From Persicitalea jodogahamensis (GTDB lineage Bacteria; Bacteroidota; Bacteroidia; Cytophagales; Spirosomataceae): DNA of 64,000 nucleotides. The notes beneath the pieces were generated by a model. The model was not told the origin of the DNA and did not search any database. It saw nothing but the letters and a program-made list of their open reading frames with translations. The stretch is from contig NZ_BMXF01000001.1 in assembly GCF_014651615.1 (NCBI RefSeq), positions 1,087,731 to 1,151,730 on the forward strand. The letters are read 5' to 3'. Positions 27,111-36,561 of the stretch are shown here, one piece after another (within the stretch, counting starts at the first letter, position 1; each line of letters begins with the position of its first letter). The position numbers were made by a program, and so were the translations under genes.

Positions 27111-27953
27111 ATGTTCCTAGTTACCGACCCATATACGTTGAAGGAACACCTTCGAAAACTTCTGGGAACCGATAATTCCCTCGGCCTTGTACCTACTATG
27201 GGGGCATTGCACGACGGACACCTTGAATTGGTGAAACGGTCGGTACATGAGAATGCGCTGACGGTAGTCAGCATCTTTGTCAATCCCCTGCAATTCAATA
27301 ATCCGGACGATCTTACAAAGTACCCTCGCACCCTCGACGAGGATTGTGCCATGCTGGAAGCGGTGGGCTGTGATATCGTTTTTGCTCCCTCAGCGGAGGA
27401 GATGTACGCCAACCCGCCCCGCCTGAAGCTGGACTTTGGCGATCTTGAGCGCGTGATGGAAGGAGCCTTCCGGCCCGGCCACTTCAATGGCGTGGGTATC
27501 GTGGTGGCCCGGCTGTTTAATATGGTACAGCCTGCCCGCGCCTATTTCGGCCAGAAAGACTGGCAGCAAGTGGCCGTGGTGCGGCGGCTGATTGAGGACT
27601 TAAGCTTCCCGATCGAACTCGTGGCCTGTCCTACCGTGCGCGAAGCCGATGGTCTGGCGATGTCGTCGCGCAACCGCCGCCTGAGCGATCACGAGCGGGA
27701 GATAGCCCCGCTCATTCACCGGACTTTGCAGGAGGCCAAGCACCAACTGCAATCCGGCATCTCAATCCAGAAAGTGAAGCAATTGGTGAGCGGGAAGTTT
27801 GCGCGGCAACCTGAGTTTGCGTTGGAATATTTCGAGATCGCTGACGCCACAACCCTTCAACCCTTGGATGCCCTGCCACCTGAAGGAAAAACCGCCCTTT
27901 GTGTAGCAGCGCAGCTAGGCGCGGTACGGTTGATCGATAATGTGGTTTTTTAG
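27111..27953 (+). CDS. panC: Pantoate-beta-alanine ligase
   Basis: 280 residues. Adenylylate-forming PanC with LVPTMGALHDGHLELVKRS (HIGH-like motif), SIFVNPLQFNNPDDLTKYPRT, GHFNGVGIVVARLFNMVQP, YFGQKDWQQVAVVRRL, and the KMSKS-like GLAMSSRNRRLS. Joins pantoate and beta-alanine in pantothenate/CoA synthesis. In many Bacteroidota panC is next to the GlgA-like/DUF4270/glmS genes; here it is on the opposite strand about 6.7 kb away. No panD is visible nearby. Confidence 0.97.
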   Translation: MFLVTDPYTLKEHLRKLLGTDNSLGLVPTMGALHDGHLELVKRSVHENALTVVSIFVNPLQFNNPDDLTKYPRTLDEDCAMLEAVGCDIVFAPSAEEMYANPPRLKLDFGDLERVMEGAFRPGHFNGVGIVVARLFNMVQPARAYFGQKDWQQVAVVRRLIEDLSFPIELVACPTVREADGLAMSSRNRRLSDHEREIAPLIHRTLQEAKHQLQSGISIQKVKQLVSGKFARQPEFALEYFEIADATTLQPLDALPPEGKTALCVAAQLGAVRLIDNVVF

Positions 27954-28022
27954 GAAATAGAAAGTGATAAAGTACCGGGCTGGCAACCAAACCAAACGTG
28001 CGTCAGCCTAAACACTTGCCCC

Positions 28023-28238
28023 TTAGTCATCCAGACTTTGCAGATATAAATCCTCCACTTTTTTGCGTGCCCAGGGTGTACGGCGCAGGAATGTCAGGCT
28101 CGATTTGATGCTGGGGTCATGCGTAAAACAGCGAATCGGCACCACCTCGCCCATTTCCTCCCAGCCGTAAATACCGACCAGATGATTCAAAATATCTTCC
28201 AGCTTTACGCCGTGCAGGGGGTTGTTGGGTTGGGTCAT
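28023..28238 (-). CDS. VF530 family (DUF2132) DNA-binding-like protein
   Basis: 71 residues: [58 protein letters not shown]. This is the complete VF530 fold, a small helical protein described as possibly DNA-binding; its role is unknown. Convergent with panC. Confidence 0.88.
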   Translation of the reverse strand: MTQPNNPLHGVKLEDILNHLVGIYGWEEMGEVVPIRCFTHDPSIKSSLTFLRRTPWARKKVEDLYLQSLDD

Positions 28239-28322
28239 TTTTTAGTGGCAAAGTTCCTAAGTACCAAAGTGGCTAAGTTTTTTAAAAAATCGGTAAGTGA
28301 TTGAAGTCCAACGACTACTTTT

Positions 28323-28358
28323 ACTCAGGTACTCAGGTACTCAGGTACTCAGGTACTC
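28323..28358. repeat. 8-bp tandem repeat (ACTCAGGT, 4.5 copies) running into the 3' end of lutC
   Basis: Units at 28323, 28331, 28339, 28347 and a half unit at 28355. The lutC stop codon (28349-28351) and its last two codons lie inside the array, so copy-number change could alter the end of LutC. Related strings occur at 13000-13022. Confidence 0.9.
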
Positions 28359-28925
28359 CTTAAAAACACCGTCATACTCCGCGATCCGTGCGCGCCCAGT
28401 ACCAGCGATTGCTCGATGTCGGCGGTTTTGGAGGGGCCGGCCAGGAAGAGGCCGAAACCGTATTCGGCGTCGGCGATGCGTTCGTAGGCGTGGTGCATGG
28501 TGGCGACCAGATTATTCTTGTCAAGAATGACGGCTAGGTTTTGGGTAATGAAAGGCGCGACGCGCTGGCCCAATTGCGGCTCGGTCAGCCAGAGTGCGGC
28601 GTTTTCGGCTACGCCCATCTTGGCTTCCAGAATATTGAGCTCGACGTTTTCCAGCGTGTGCGGATCTTGGGTTTGCCAATCGGTTTCGGCGACGGAGGTC
28701 AGTTCCGATACCGTGGAAATGACGCGCTGACCTTCGCTGAAATTGGCCTTTACATAGGCGATTACGTCTTCGGAATCTTTTATTTCAATGACCTGCCCAC
28801 CGATGCCTTCGAGAATGGTCTTGAATTTGTCCACAACGTCGTAATTCACTACCGCAATGGCCGAAATATCGGGCAAAGGGGTAGGGGTGGGTTGATTTTT
28901 GGCAATTGCCTCAAGAATATATTTT

Positions 28926-28936
<11 letters not shown>
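28349..28936 (-). CDS. lutC: Lactate utilization protein C (LUD domain)
   Basis: 195 residues from ATG 28936, which overlaps the lutB end by 11 bp; upstream in-frame sequence belongs to lutB in another frame. LUD/YkgG domain: VVNYDVVDKFKTILEGIGGQ, GVAENAALWLTEPQ, RVAPFITQNLAVILDK, TMHHAYERI, GFGLFLAGPSKTADIEQSLV, LGAHGSRSMTVFL. Part of the LutABC iron-sulfur complex that oxidises L-lactate to pyruvate. The last codons are made of the 8-bp tandem repeat. Confidence 0.9.
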
Positions 28937-30290
<1,354 letters not shown>

Positions 30291-30319
30291 TTTTTCTTTC
30301 AATTCAGGAATGTTTTTGA

Positions 30320-31159
30320 TCAGGCCATGACAGCTACCATATCAACTATTTTTTCAGCCAGTTGCTTATTTCCTTTGCTCACAATCTGCTTTCTTGCCTC
30401 GTCGGGTGTTATCGCTTTCGTAAAAATTCGCCAGCTTATTTCTTTGCTCATCGTGATTTCACTGGTCGGGCTACGGTCACTTGCTTGCTTTAATTTCCAG
30501 GTATCTCCATCCGAACACAAAAACCATTCGTAGTCTGTTTCACCCTTGACTATGAATTTGATGGCTGTTCCGGCTGGTTCCTTAGTATTCCGGTAGTGGA
30601 AAGGAAGCGCGCGCATGGAGGTTTCTAAGTAGGGTTGAAATAGTTCTCCACTATATAACTCATGCTCTTTGCCCAAAGCCGCCCGGATTTGCTGCTGGTG
30701 GTGCCATTTTTCAGTATATTCCCTGGCGATATGAAACCAGTTCAAAGATTCCTGCTCGCCCGCCCAGGCTACTGAAAAAGCAGCTTTACTCATGGGATTC
30801 AGCGTTTTTAAATAGGCGCTGTACTGCTTTCCGGTTTGCTCTAATAATTCAATAACAATCGTCGGACTGAGTCGCTTCATGGCCAGAACCCATTCCGCAT
30901 TCAATTGATTTAGGTACTCGACCAACTCCCGGTAGGAATTGATTTCGGGAGCTGAACTACCAAAGTACCCGTCCCGCAGCATGGATAGTGTGCGCAGGTT
31001 TCCGTCCAGCAAATGAACTGCAATATCTTTGACACACCATGAATGAGCCAGCGTTGGTTTCTGCCAATCTTTATCGGATAAGGTTCGCAGTACTTCGATC
31101 AACTTGGAATCAAGTTGCGGAAAGAGATCGATTGTGGAGATGAAACCCTCTGTGTTCAT
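30320..31159 (-). CDS. Maleylpyruvate isomerase/DinB-like (MDMPI) protein
   Basis: 279 residues. N-terminal four-helix DinB/MDMPI fold: SDKDWQKPTLAHSWCVKDIA, VHLLDGNLRTLSML (metal-binding His in AHSW and HLLDG), WFHIAREYTEKWHHQQQI (third His-containing helix). The C-terminal part resembles the MDMPI/SCP2-like domain (GTAIKFIVKGETDYEWFL). Members are metal- and thiol-dependent transferases or isomerases; substrate unknown. It lies between lutA (23 bp away) and lutB (29 bp away) on the same strand and looks more AT-rich than its neighbours, so it is probably an insertion into a former lutABC operon. Confidence 0.7.
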   Translation of the reverse strand: MNTEGFISTIDLFPQLDSKLIEVLRTLSDKDWQKPTLAHSWCVKDIAVHLLDGNLRTLSMLRDGYFGSSAPEINSYRELVEYLNQLNAEWVLAMKRLSPTIVIELLEQTGKQYSAYLKTLNPMSKAAFSVAWAGEQESLNWFHIAREYTEKWHHQQQIRAALGKEHELYSGELFQPYLETSMRALPFHYRNTKEPAGTAIKFIVKGETDYEWFLCSDGDTWKLKQASDRSPTSEITMSKEISWRIFTKAITPDEARKQIVSKGNKQLAEKIVDMVAVMA

Positions 31160-31182
31160 AGCCTGTTTTCAGGCGTGGTTGC

Positions 31183-31923
31183 TTACGAAACTGGTTCGGC
31201 CACGCTGATCTCCGCTCCATTCAAAATCTCCGCCAGATGCATCACTTTTATCGGCAACTTTTCCCTACGAATTATCCCTTCCATATGCATTAAACACGAC
31301 ATGTCCCCAGCCGTAAGTACCTGCGTTCCGTTCTTCAAATGATCGGCGATCCGGTCTTGCCCCATCCTCACCGACAATGCTTCCTCAGCCACGCAGAAAG
31401 TACCCCCAAAGCCGCAGCATTCGTCCTTCCGATCCAGATTAACCAGTTCGAGACCTTCCACTTGATCGAGTAATCGCTCGACCTTTGAAAAGGGCGGTGC
31501 ATTCAGCTCACTCATCTGGGCGAGTTTCAGGCCGCGTTGACCATGGCAGCTTTGGTGCAAGCCGACCTTGTAGGGAAATTTCACTTTCAAGTCGTCCACG
31601 ATCAGTACATCGGTCAGGAATTCTATCAGTTCATAGCACTTTTTGGCGATGCCCGGCACACCCAGGTGTTCCTTGATGTGCAGCGTGCAACTACCCGACG
31701 GACAGACGATGTAGTCGAAGCCCGTGAAGTTTTCCACGAACAAATCGCTACATCCCTGAGTCAGGTGTTCAAATCCCGAGTTAGCCATCGGCTGCCCGCA
31801 GCAGGTCTGGTTTTTGGGAAAATGGACATCACAGCCATATTTTTCCAAAAGCTCCAAAGTGGCGATGGCCACCTGCGGATAAAACTGGTCGACGTAGCAG
31901 GGAATAAAGAGGGCAACTTTCAT
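31183..31923 (-). CDS. lutA: Lactate utilization protein A (Fe-S oxidoreductase)
   Basis: 246 residues from ATG 31923. Two cysteine-rich CCG domains: FPKNQTCCGQPMANSG and DRKDECCGFGGTFC, with VALFIPCYVDQFYPQVAIAT at the start and CPSGSCTLHIKEHL between. LutA/GlcF-like subunit carrying a cluster for the LutABC lactate oxidation complex. A repeat-bearing 78-bp gap separates it from the rhaI gene upstream. Confidence 0.93.
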   Translation of the reverse strand: MKVALFIPCYVDQFYPQVAIATLELLEKYGCDVHFPKNQTCCGQPMANSGFEHLTQGCSDLFVENFTGFDYIVCPSGSCTLHIKEHLGVPGIAKKCYELIEFLTDVLIVDDLKVKFPYKVGLHQSCHGQRGLKLAQMSELNAPPFSKVERLLDQVEGLELVNLDRKDECCGFGGTFCVAEEALSVRMGQDRIADHLKNGTQVLTAGDMSCLMHMEGIIRREKLPIKVMHLAEILNGAEISVAEPVS

Positions 31924-31940
31924 TTTTTTGTTGTTAGTGG

Positions 31941-32002
31941 GGGCGAACCTTTGTGTTCGCCCGATGGCTGGCGCGAGTTGGGCGAACACATGGGCTCGTC
32001 CC
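31941..32002. repeat. GGGCGAAC-type dispersed repeat with hairpin
   Basis: GGGCGAAC (31941-31948) and GTTCGCCC (31955-31962) form a perfect 8-bp stem with a 6-nt loop. A second GGGCGAACACA string begins near 31980, followed by CTCGTCCCTAC. It lies between lutA and rhaI. The wording resembles a short intergenic repeat common to many bacteria. Confidence 0.65.
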
Positions 32003-33285
32003 TACAAACCCGTTGCCACGGTTTTCAAACCTCTTTCTTTTATCAGATTTTCGCGGACCTTCATCTTGCGGTAAATTGCGATGGGATCGATGGCTCCTTC
32101 TCTTTTTAGCCGTGCTTCCCGAATCAACGGACGAACGTCGGTGCGGTAGGCATCCTGCAAGATCTCCTGACCCAATACCACATCGCTTTCTGCTTGCGCG
32201 GCTTGCAGGGCGGGCGTATCCACCAGCAAAGCCTGCGCGTAGGCGAGCTGAATGGCTTCCAGCGATTGGATGAGGTCTTCCAGCGGGTCTTTGATATTGT
32301 GGCTGGCGTCGATCATCCAGGCGAGAGGAGGGTTATTGGCATCATTGTGATTCATGCCGTATACCAACTCATTGAAAATCAAAAACAACTGATAGGGCTT
32401 GATGCTACCGACCGTTAGGTCATCGTCGCCGTACTTGCTGTCGTTGAAATGGAAGCCACCCAGTTTTCCCTTCATTATAAGGGTAGCTACAATTTGTTCG
32501 ATGTTAGTGTTTGGCAAATGGTGGCCTAAATCCACCAGGCAGAATGCTTTTTCGCCACAACCTTCGGCCAGGAGCAGGGAAGTACCCCAATCCTGAATAA
32601 CGGTCGAATAAAAACTCGGCTCGTAGGGCTTATACTCGATGAACATCCGCCAGTCGGAGGGTAGTTCGGCGTAGATTTCCTGTAAAGATTTCTGCGTGTT
32701 TTGCAGCGATTGCCGGAAATTATTCTGTCCCGGAAAGCTGGCACCATCCGCCAACCAAACGGTCAGCGATTTCGAATCCAGCATTTTACCGTAGCGAATT
32801 ACCTCGACATTATGGGCCACGGCTTGCTCGCGCACGGCGGCCTGCCGATCGGCCAGCGAACCGTACTTATAGGTCTGAGCCTGTTCGTTCTGATCCTGGA
32901 AAGTATTGGAATTGACGGCATCGAACACTATTCCATGACTATCGGCGCGCTGCTTGATACCGGCTGCATCCGAGGGAATGTCCCACGGAATGTGCAGCGA
33001 CACGGCTCCGGCGGTTTGGGTCAGAGCGTGAAGCAGACCGATATCGTCCAGTTTTTGTTCCAGATTGGTCGGTTCGCCACCGATGGAAAAACGTCCGAAG
33101 CGCGTTCCGCCCGAACCCAATGCCCAGCTCGGAATCGCGACCTGAAAGTCGGCTAGTTTGCTGACGATTTCATCGGCGTCGATGCCTTTTTTATCTAGTG
33201 CTAACTTCAAGAATCCAAAATGCTCCGCCTGTTCGGCGGAAGCATTTTGGTTCAGGTCATTTATTTGATCTTTTGTAATTATCAT
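32002..33285 (-). CDS. rhaI: L-rhamnose isomerase (RhaI-type TIM-barrel sugar isomerase)
   Basis: 427 residues. Xylose-isomerase-like TIM barrel: GSGGTRFGRFSIGGEP, LHIPWDIPSDAAG, FIEYKPYEPSFYSTVI (metal-binding Glu/Lys), FCLVDLGHHLPNTNIE, GGFHFNDSKYGDDDLTVGSI, WMIDASHNIKDPLEDLI. This matches the RhaI group associated with rhamnose catabolism, which converts L-rhamnose to L-rhamnulose. It starts 18 bp after the RhaEW-type gene, as in a rha operon. No rhamnulokinase is in the window. Confidence 0.88.
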   Translation of the reverse strand: MIITKDQINDLNQNASAEQAEHFGFLKLALDKKGIDADEIVSKLADFQVAIPSWALGSGGTRFGRFSIGGEPTNLEQKLDDIGLLHALTQTAGAVSLHIPWDIPSDAAGIKQRADSHGIVFDAVNSNTFQDQNEQAQTYKYGSLADRQAAVREQAVAHNVEVIRYGKMLDSKSLTVWLADGASFPGQNNFRQSLQNTQKSLQEIYAELPSDWRMFIEYKPYEPSFYSTVIQDWGTSLLLAEGCGEKAFCLVDLGHHLPNTNIEQIVATLIMKGKLGGFHFNDSKYGDDDLTVGSIKPYQLFLIFNELVYGMNHNDANNPPLAWMIDASHNIKDPLEDLIQSLEAIQLAYAQALLVDTPALQAAQAESDVVLGQEILQDAYRTDVRPLIREARLKREGAIDPIAIYRKMKVRENLIKERGLKTVATGL

Positions 33286-33303
33286 TTTGGTCTCTTTAAA
33301 CTC

Positions 33304-35406
33304 TTACCGCACAAACGCGTTCGCCATGCCACCATCGACATTCAGGATATTTCCGGTACTCTTGTCCAACACACCTACGAAGGCAAAAACGCCGTTGGCA
33401 ATGTCTTCAGGATAAATAATCTCGTTCATCAGATTACGCTTGGCGTAGTGGGCGGGTAGTTCTTCCACGGTGATCCCGTAGGCTTTGGCTCGGCCTTCGG
33501 CCCAGGCGCCTTCCCAGATTTTACTGCCCACGATCACGCCGTCGGGGTTGACGGTATTGACCTTGATTTTTTCAGGTCCCAGTTCGGCGGCCAGTAGGCG
33601 GGTCATGTGTTGCTGGGCGGCTTTGGCGGTGCCATAGGCTACGTTGTTTGGTCCGGCAACCAGTCCGTTTTTGGAAGCGATGCTGATGATGTCGCCGCCA
33701 AAGCCCTGCTTCCGCATGACCTTCACGCCCGACTGCGCCATGTGGAATTGGCCCTTAACCAACACATCCTGCAAAATATCCCAGTCCTTCTGAGTCGTTT
33801 CTTCCAGCGGTTTCGAGATGGCGAGTCCGGCGCAGTGCACCACAATATCTACCCCGCCAAATTCCAGGCAGGCTTTGTCGAAAGTCTTCTCTACGGCATT
33901 GGGATCAGTGACGTCGCCCGCCGCGTAGGTGGACACGTCGCGCTTGTAGGTCGCGTTGGCTTCCACAAGGCGGTCTTCGGCGATGTCGGTCAGTACCACG
34001 CAGGCACCCTCGGCGGCCAGCTTGTCGGCGATGGCTTTGCCGATGCCCCCGCCACCACCAGTGACGATGGCCACGCGGCGCGAGAGGGGCTGCTCCTTGG
34101 GCATCCGCTGCAATTTGGCCTCTTCGAGCAACCAGTACTCGATGTCGAACGCCTCCTGCCGTGGCAGAGCCGTGTATTCCGAAATGGCCTCGGCTCCGCG
34201 CATCACGTTGATCGCGTTGGTGTAGAATTCGGCCGCAACGCGGGCGGTCTGCTTATTTTTGGCAAAGGCGAACATGCCCACGCCGGGATAAAGAATGACG
34301 ACCGGGTTGGGGTCGCGCACCGCCGGACTGTTGTCGCGCTTATGGGCCTGGTAATAGCCGTTGTACTGCAGGCGGTATTCTTCGAAGGCAGAGGTGATTT
34401 GCTCTTTCACTTTTTCGGTATCACTCAAATCCTCATCCGGTGCGAGTTCCAGCACCAGGGGCTGAATTTTGGTGCGCAGGAAGTGGTCGGGGCAGGAGGT
34501 ACCAAGTGGTGCCAGGCGGTCCAGATCATGGCTGCCCACAAACTGCAGCACGCGCGAATCGTCGGTGAAATGGCCAATCATACGCTTTTCACTGGAACAC
34601 AGCCCGCGCAGGACAGGGGCCAGCTTGGCAGCCTGCGCCTTACGGTCGGCTTCGGGCAGGGCAGCTACTTTCTCGCCGCCGAATATAGGACCTTTTTCGC
34701 CCAGGCGGTCCTCGATGTATTGCGAAGCCTGCTCAATGACTTCCAGACTATTGACGTAGCATTCGTGCGACGTGTCGCCCCAGGTAAACAGTCCGTGGCT
34801 ACCCAGCACGATCCCCCGGATGCCGGGGTTTTCGGCCAGGCACTTTTCCAGTTGCAGGCCCAGGTCGAAGCCCGGACGCTGCCAGGGTACCCAGCCCATG
34901 GTGTCGCCCCAGATTTCTTTGGTAATGGCCTCGCTGTCTTTGGCGGCAGCGATGGCGATAAGCGCGTCGGGGTGCAGGTGGTCGATGTGCTTAAAGGGCA
35001 GCATCCCGTGCAGTGGCGTGTCGATGGACGGTGCCGTGCTGTCGAGGTCGTACAAAGTATGGTAGAAAAGCGCCACCATTTCGTCCTCGTGTTCGAGGCC
35101 GCGGTAGATATTCTTCAGCGCCCGCAGCTTTTCGGTATATAGTCCGGCGATGCCTTTACGGGTAAGTGTCCCGATGTCGCCACCTGAGCCTTTGATCCAC
35201 ATGACCTCAGCAGGAGCGCCCGTCAGGACGTCCTTCTCAATCGTTTTGACGCTGGTGTTGCCGCCGCCATAATTGGTGATGCGGAGGTCGGCGCCTAATA
35301 TGTTGGAACGATACAGGAATAAAGCTACTTCATCGCCCGCAAGTTCGGCGGCTTTGGCCTCATCCCAGAGGTAGTTGACGTGCTTGAAAGTTGTGCTGGA
35401 AGTCAT
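33304..35406 (-). CDS. Bifunctional rhamnulose-1-phosphate aldolase / lactaldehyde dehydrogenase (RhaEW-type)
   Basis: 700 residues. The N-terminal class II aldolase domain (to about 420) has MWIKGSGGDIGT, HGMLPFKHIDHLHPDA (zinc His residues) and GSHGLFTWG. The C-terminal SDR (from about 436) has the cofactor motif VTGGGGGIGKA, VHCAGLA, the active-site AYGTAKAA (Tyr, Lys) and NPDGVIVGS. Known relatives split rhamnulose-1-P into dihydroxyacetone phosphate and L-lactaldehyde and oxidise the latter to lactate. Lactate is what the downstream LutABC uses. A long open frame on the opposite strand (33607-35142) is a shadow. Confidence 0.92.
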   Translation of the reverse strand: MTSSTTFKHVNYLWDEAKAAELAGDEVALFLYRSNILGADLRITNYGGGNTSVKTIEKDVLTGAPAEVMWIKGSGGDIGTLTRKGIAGLYTEKLRALKNIYRGLEHEDEMVALFYHTLYDLDSTAPSIDTPLHGMLPFKHIDHLHPDALIAIAAAKDSEAITKEIWGDTMGWVPWQRPGFDLGLQLEKCLAENPGIRGIVLGSHGLFTWGDTSHECYVNSLEVIEQASQYIEDRLGEKGPIFGGEKVAALPEADRKAQAAKLAPVLRGLCSSEKRMIGHFTDDSRVLQFVGSHDLDRLAPLGTSCPDHFLRTKIQPLVLELAPDEDLSDTEKVKEQITSAFEEYRLQYNGYYQAHKRDNSPAVRDPNPVVILYPGVGMFAFAKNKQTARVAAEFYTNAINVMRGAEAISEYTALPRQEAFDIEYWLLEEAKLQRMPKEQPLSRRVAIVTGGGGGIGKAIADKLAAEGACVVLTDIAEDRLVEANATYKRDVSTYAAGDVTDPNAVEKTFDKACLEFGGVDIVVHCAGLAISKPLEETTQKDWDILQDVLVKGQFHMAQSGVKVMRKQGFGGDIISIASKNGLVAGPNNVAYGTAKAAQQHMTRLLAAELGPEKIKVNTVNPDGVIVGSKIWEGAWAEGRAKAYGITVEELPAHYAKRNLMNEIIYPEDIANGVFAFVGVLDKSTGNILNVDGGMANAFVR

Positions 35407-35467
35407 GAAATTGAGGTTATATTGTAAATAAGGGTTATTTTGCGGTGTATATTTTCAAATGCTATTA

Positions 35468-35475
35468 CAAAAGTA
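35468..35475 (-). promoter_or_regulatory. Possible -7 element (TACTTTTG) upstream of the rha genes
   Basis: TACTTTTG on the minus strand matches TAnnTTTG, about 62 nt before the RhaEW-type ATG. No clear TTG at the -33 position, so this is weak. Confidence 0.3.
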
Positions 35476-35537
35476 CTTCAAGCAGCATACCTAACCATCC
35501 TGCACTATACAAGGATGCCTGTTTCCTTTTTCCTCAC

Positions 35538-35804
35538 CTAGGGAAATTGATCGTAAACGTTCTTCCTAGGCAAAAACCTGATGAATTCTACCATTTCCCC
35601 TTCGATGATGATGCCGATTCTGTATTCTCCCACTCTGATGCGGTAGCAGTTGTGAGAGCCCTTCAGCTTTTTTAAGTTTTTAATTCCTCGATTGTTCTCG
35701 GAAGACTGTACCTGTTCAATTACGTCGGCTACCTTCGCTAATAGCTTCTTGTCCTTTACCTTTTTTGTATCTTTTTCAAATGATTTATCAATTTTAACTT
35801 TCAT
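35538..35804 (-). CDS. RelE/ParE family type II toxin
   Basis: 88 residues: KIDKSFEKDTKKVKDKKLL, a GIKNLKKLKGSHNCYRIRVG core, EYRIGIIIEG and a C-terminal VEFIRFLPRKNVYDQFP. This is the RelE/ParE beta-sheet with the conserved Arg residues; expected to be an mRNA interferase or gyrase inhibitor neutralised by the preceding gene. Its ATG overlaps the antitoxin end by 4 bp (ATGA), the usual TA layout. Clearly AT-richer than the flanking rha genes. Confidence 0.88.
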   Translation of the reverse strand: MKVKIDKSFEKDTKKVKDKKLLAKVADVIEQVQSSENNRGIKNLKKLKGSHNCYRIRVGEYRIGIIIEGEMVEFIRFLPRKNVYDQFP

Positions 35805-35998
35805 TGGCGCAAGGACTTGATGAAGTCTTGAGTATCAATAAACTCGCCGGTCCTTCCGACCTTGATTGCGTACGCTAGTGAAAGATCTTCAGCATCTTGC
35901 TGGGATAATACTCTGGTTTTAATTCCCAACTTGTCTGCCAATTCAATCAGCAGGTTTAAGTTGGCATCAGACTCGCTCGATAAAATGGCAGTTTTCAT
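35801..35998 (-). CDS. Antitoxin of the RelE-type module
   Basis: 65 residues with no named domain: MKTAILSSESDANLNLLIEL, LADKLGIKTRVLSQQDAEDL, GEFIDTQDFIKSL. Small, acidic-tailed, first gene of the pair and overlapping the toxin by 4 bp, which is the basis for the call. Presumably binds the toxin and represses its own promoter. Confidence 0.75.
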   Translation of the reverse strand: MKTAILSSESDANLNLLIELADKLGIKTRVLSQQDAEDLSLAYAIKVGRTGEFIDTQDFIKSLRQ

Positions 35999-36138
35999 GT
36001 TTTATTGGATTTTTGTTTTTAATTAAAAAACGAATTTACTCCTAAAACTCCAAGAAAACCATCTTGTAATACAGGAATAAGCATCCTGCTCGTTTCGTGG
36101 TTAGGCTGCTCAGTTGCAGCAACAATTTCTAATTAAAA

Positions 36139-36549
36139 ATGAAAAAATTGGTAGTTCTTGGAATTATGGTATTTTTAACAATTTCTGCTTTTAGTCAAAA
36201 GAATGTAAAAGTTGTTGAATATTATAAAAGACACGAACAAATTAACCCATTCTTCATGAGATGGTATTGGCGTTTAAATCGACTACCAACGACTGTCTGG
36301 ATTGAAACTTTGAGGTTGACTGACGACAAAAATTTTGTTCATTATACCTCGACTTCCAGTTTACCCGGTTGGAGGTATGGTACGTGGAAAAAAAAGGATA
36401 ATATTTTGACACTTAGAGCAGATTCATCAAATGGTAACATTCTTGAATCTTACCCTCTTACCTATCAGTTTATTATTTTAAATAAACGTCTTTACCAACT
36501 CGACAAGCTGGAAAAAGAGGACTGGGTGATGAAAAAAAGCCATAGGTGA
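36139..36549 (+). CDS. Small secreted protein, unknown function
   Basis: 136 residues. Signal peptide MKKLVVLGIMVFLTISAFSQ, then a beta-rich body with many aromatic residues (FFMRWYWRLNRLPTTVW, LPGWRYGTWKKKDNILTLR, SYPLTYQFIILNKRLYQLD); the GTWKKKDNILTL string is reminiscent of lipocalin-like domains but I do not assign it. Codon use is strikingly AT-rich compared with neighbours, and with the adjacent toxin-antitoxin pair this suggests recent acquisition. Confidence 0.6.
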   Translation: MKKLVVLGIMVFLTISAFSQKNVKVVEYYKRHEQINPFFMRWYWRLNRLPTTVWIETLRLTDDKNFVHYTSTSSLPGWRYGTWKKKDNILTLRADSSNGNILESYPLTYQFIILNKRLYQLDKLEKEDWVMKKSHR

Positions 36550-36561
36550 AAGCAAGTAACT

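Noticed and set aside
33607-35142. 511-codon open frame on the plus strand
   Set aside because: It lies wholly opposite the RhaEW-type gene, whose domains and motifs are unambiguous; the antisense frame shows no recognisable motif and is a codon-bias shadow.
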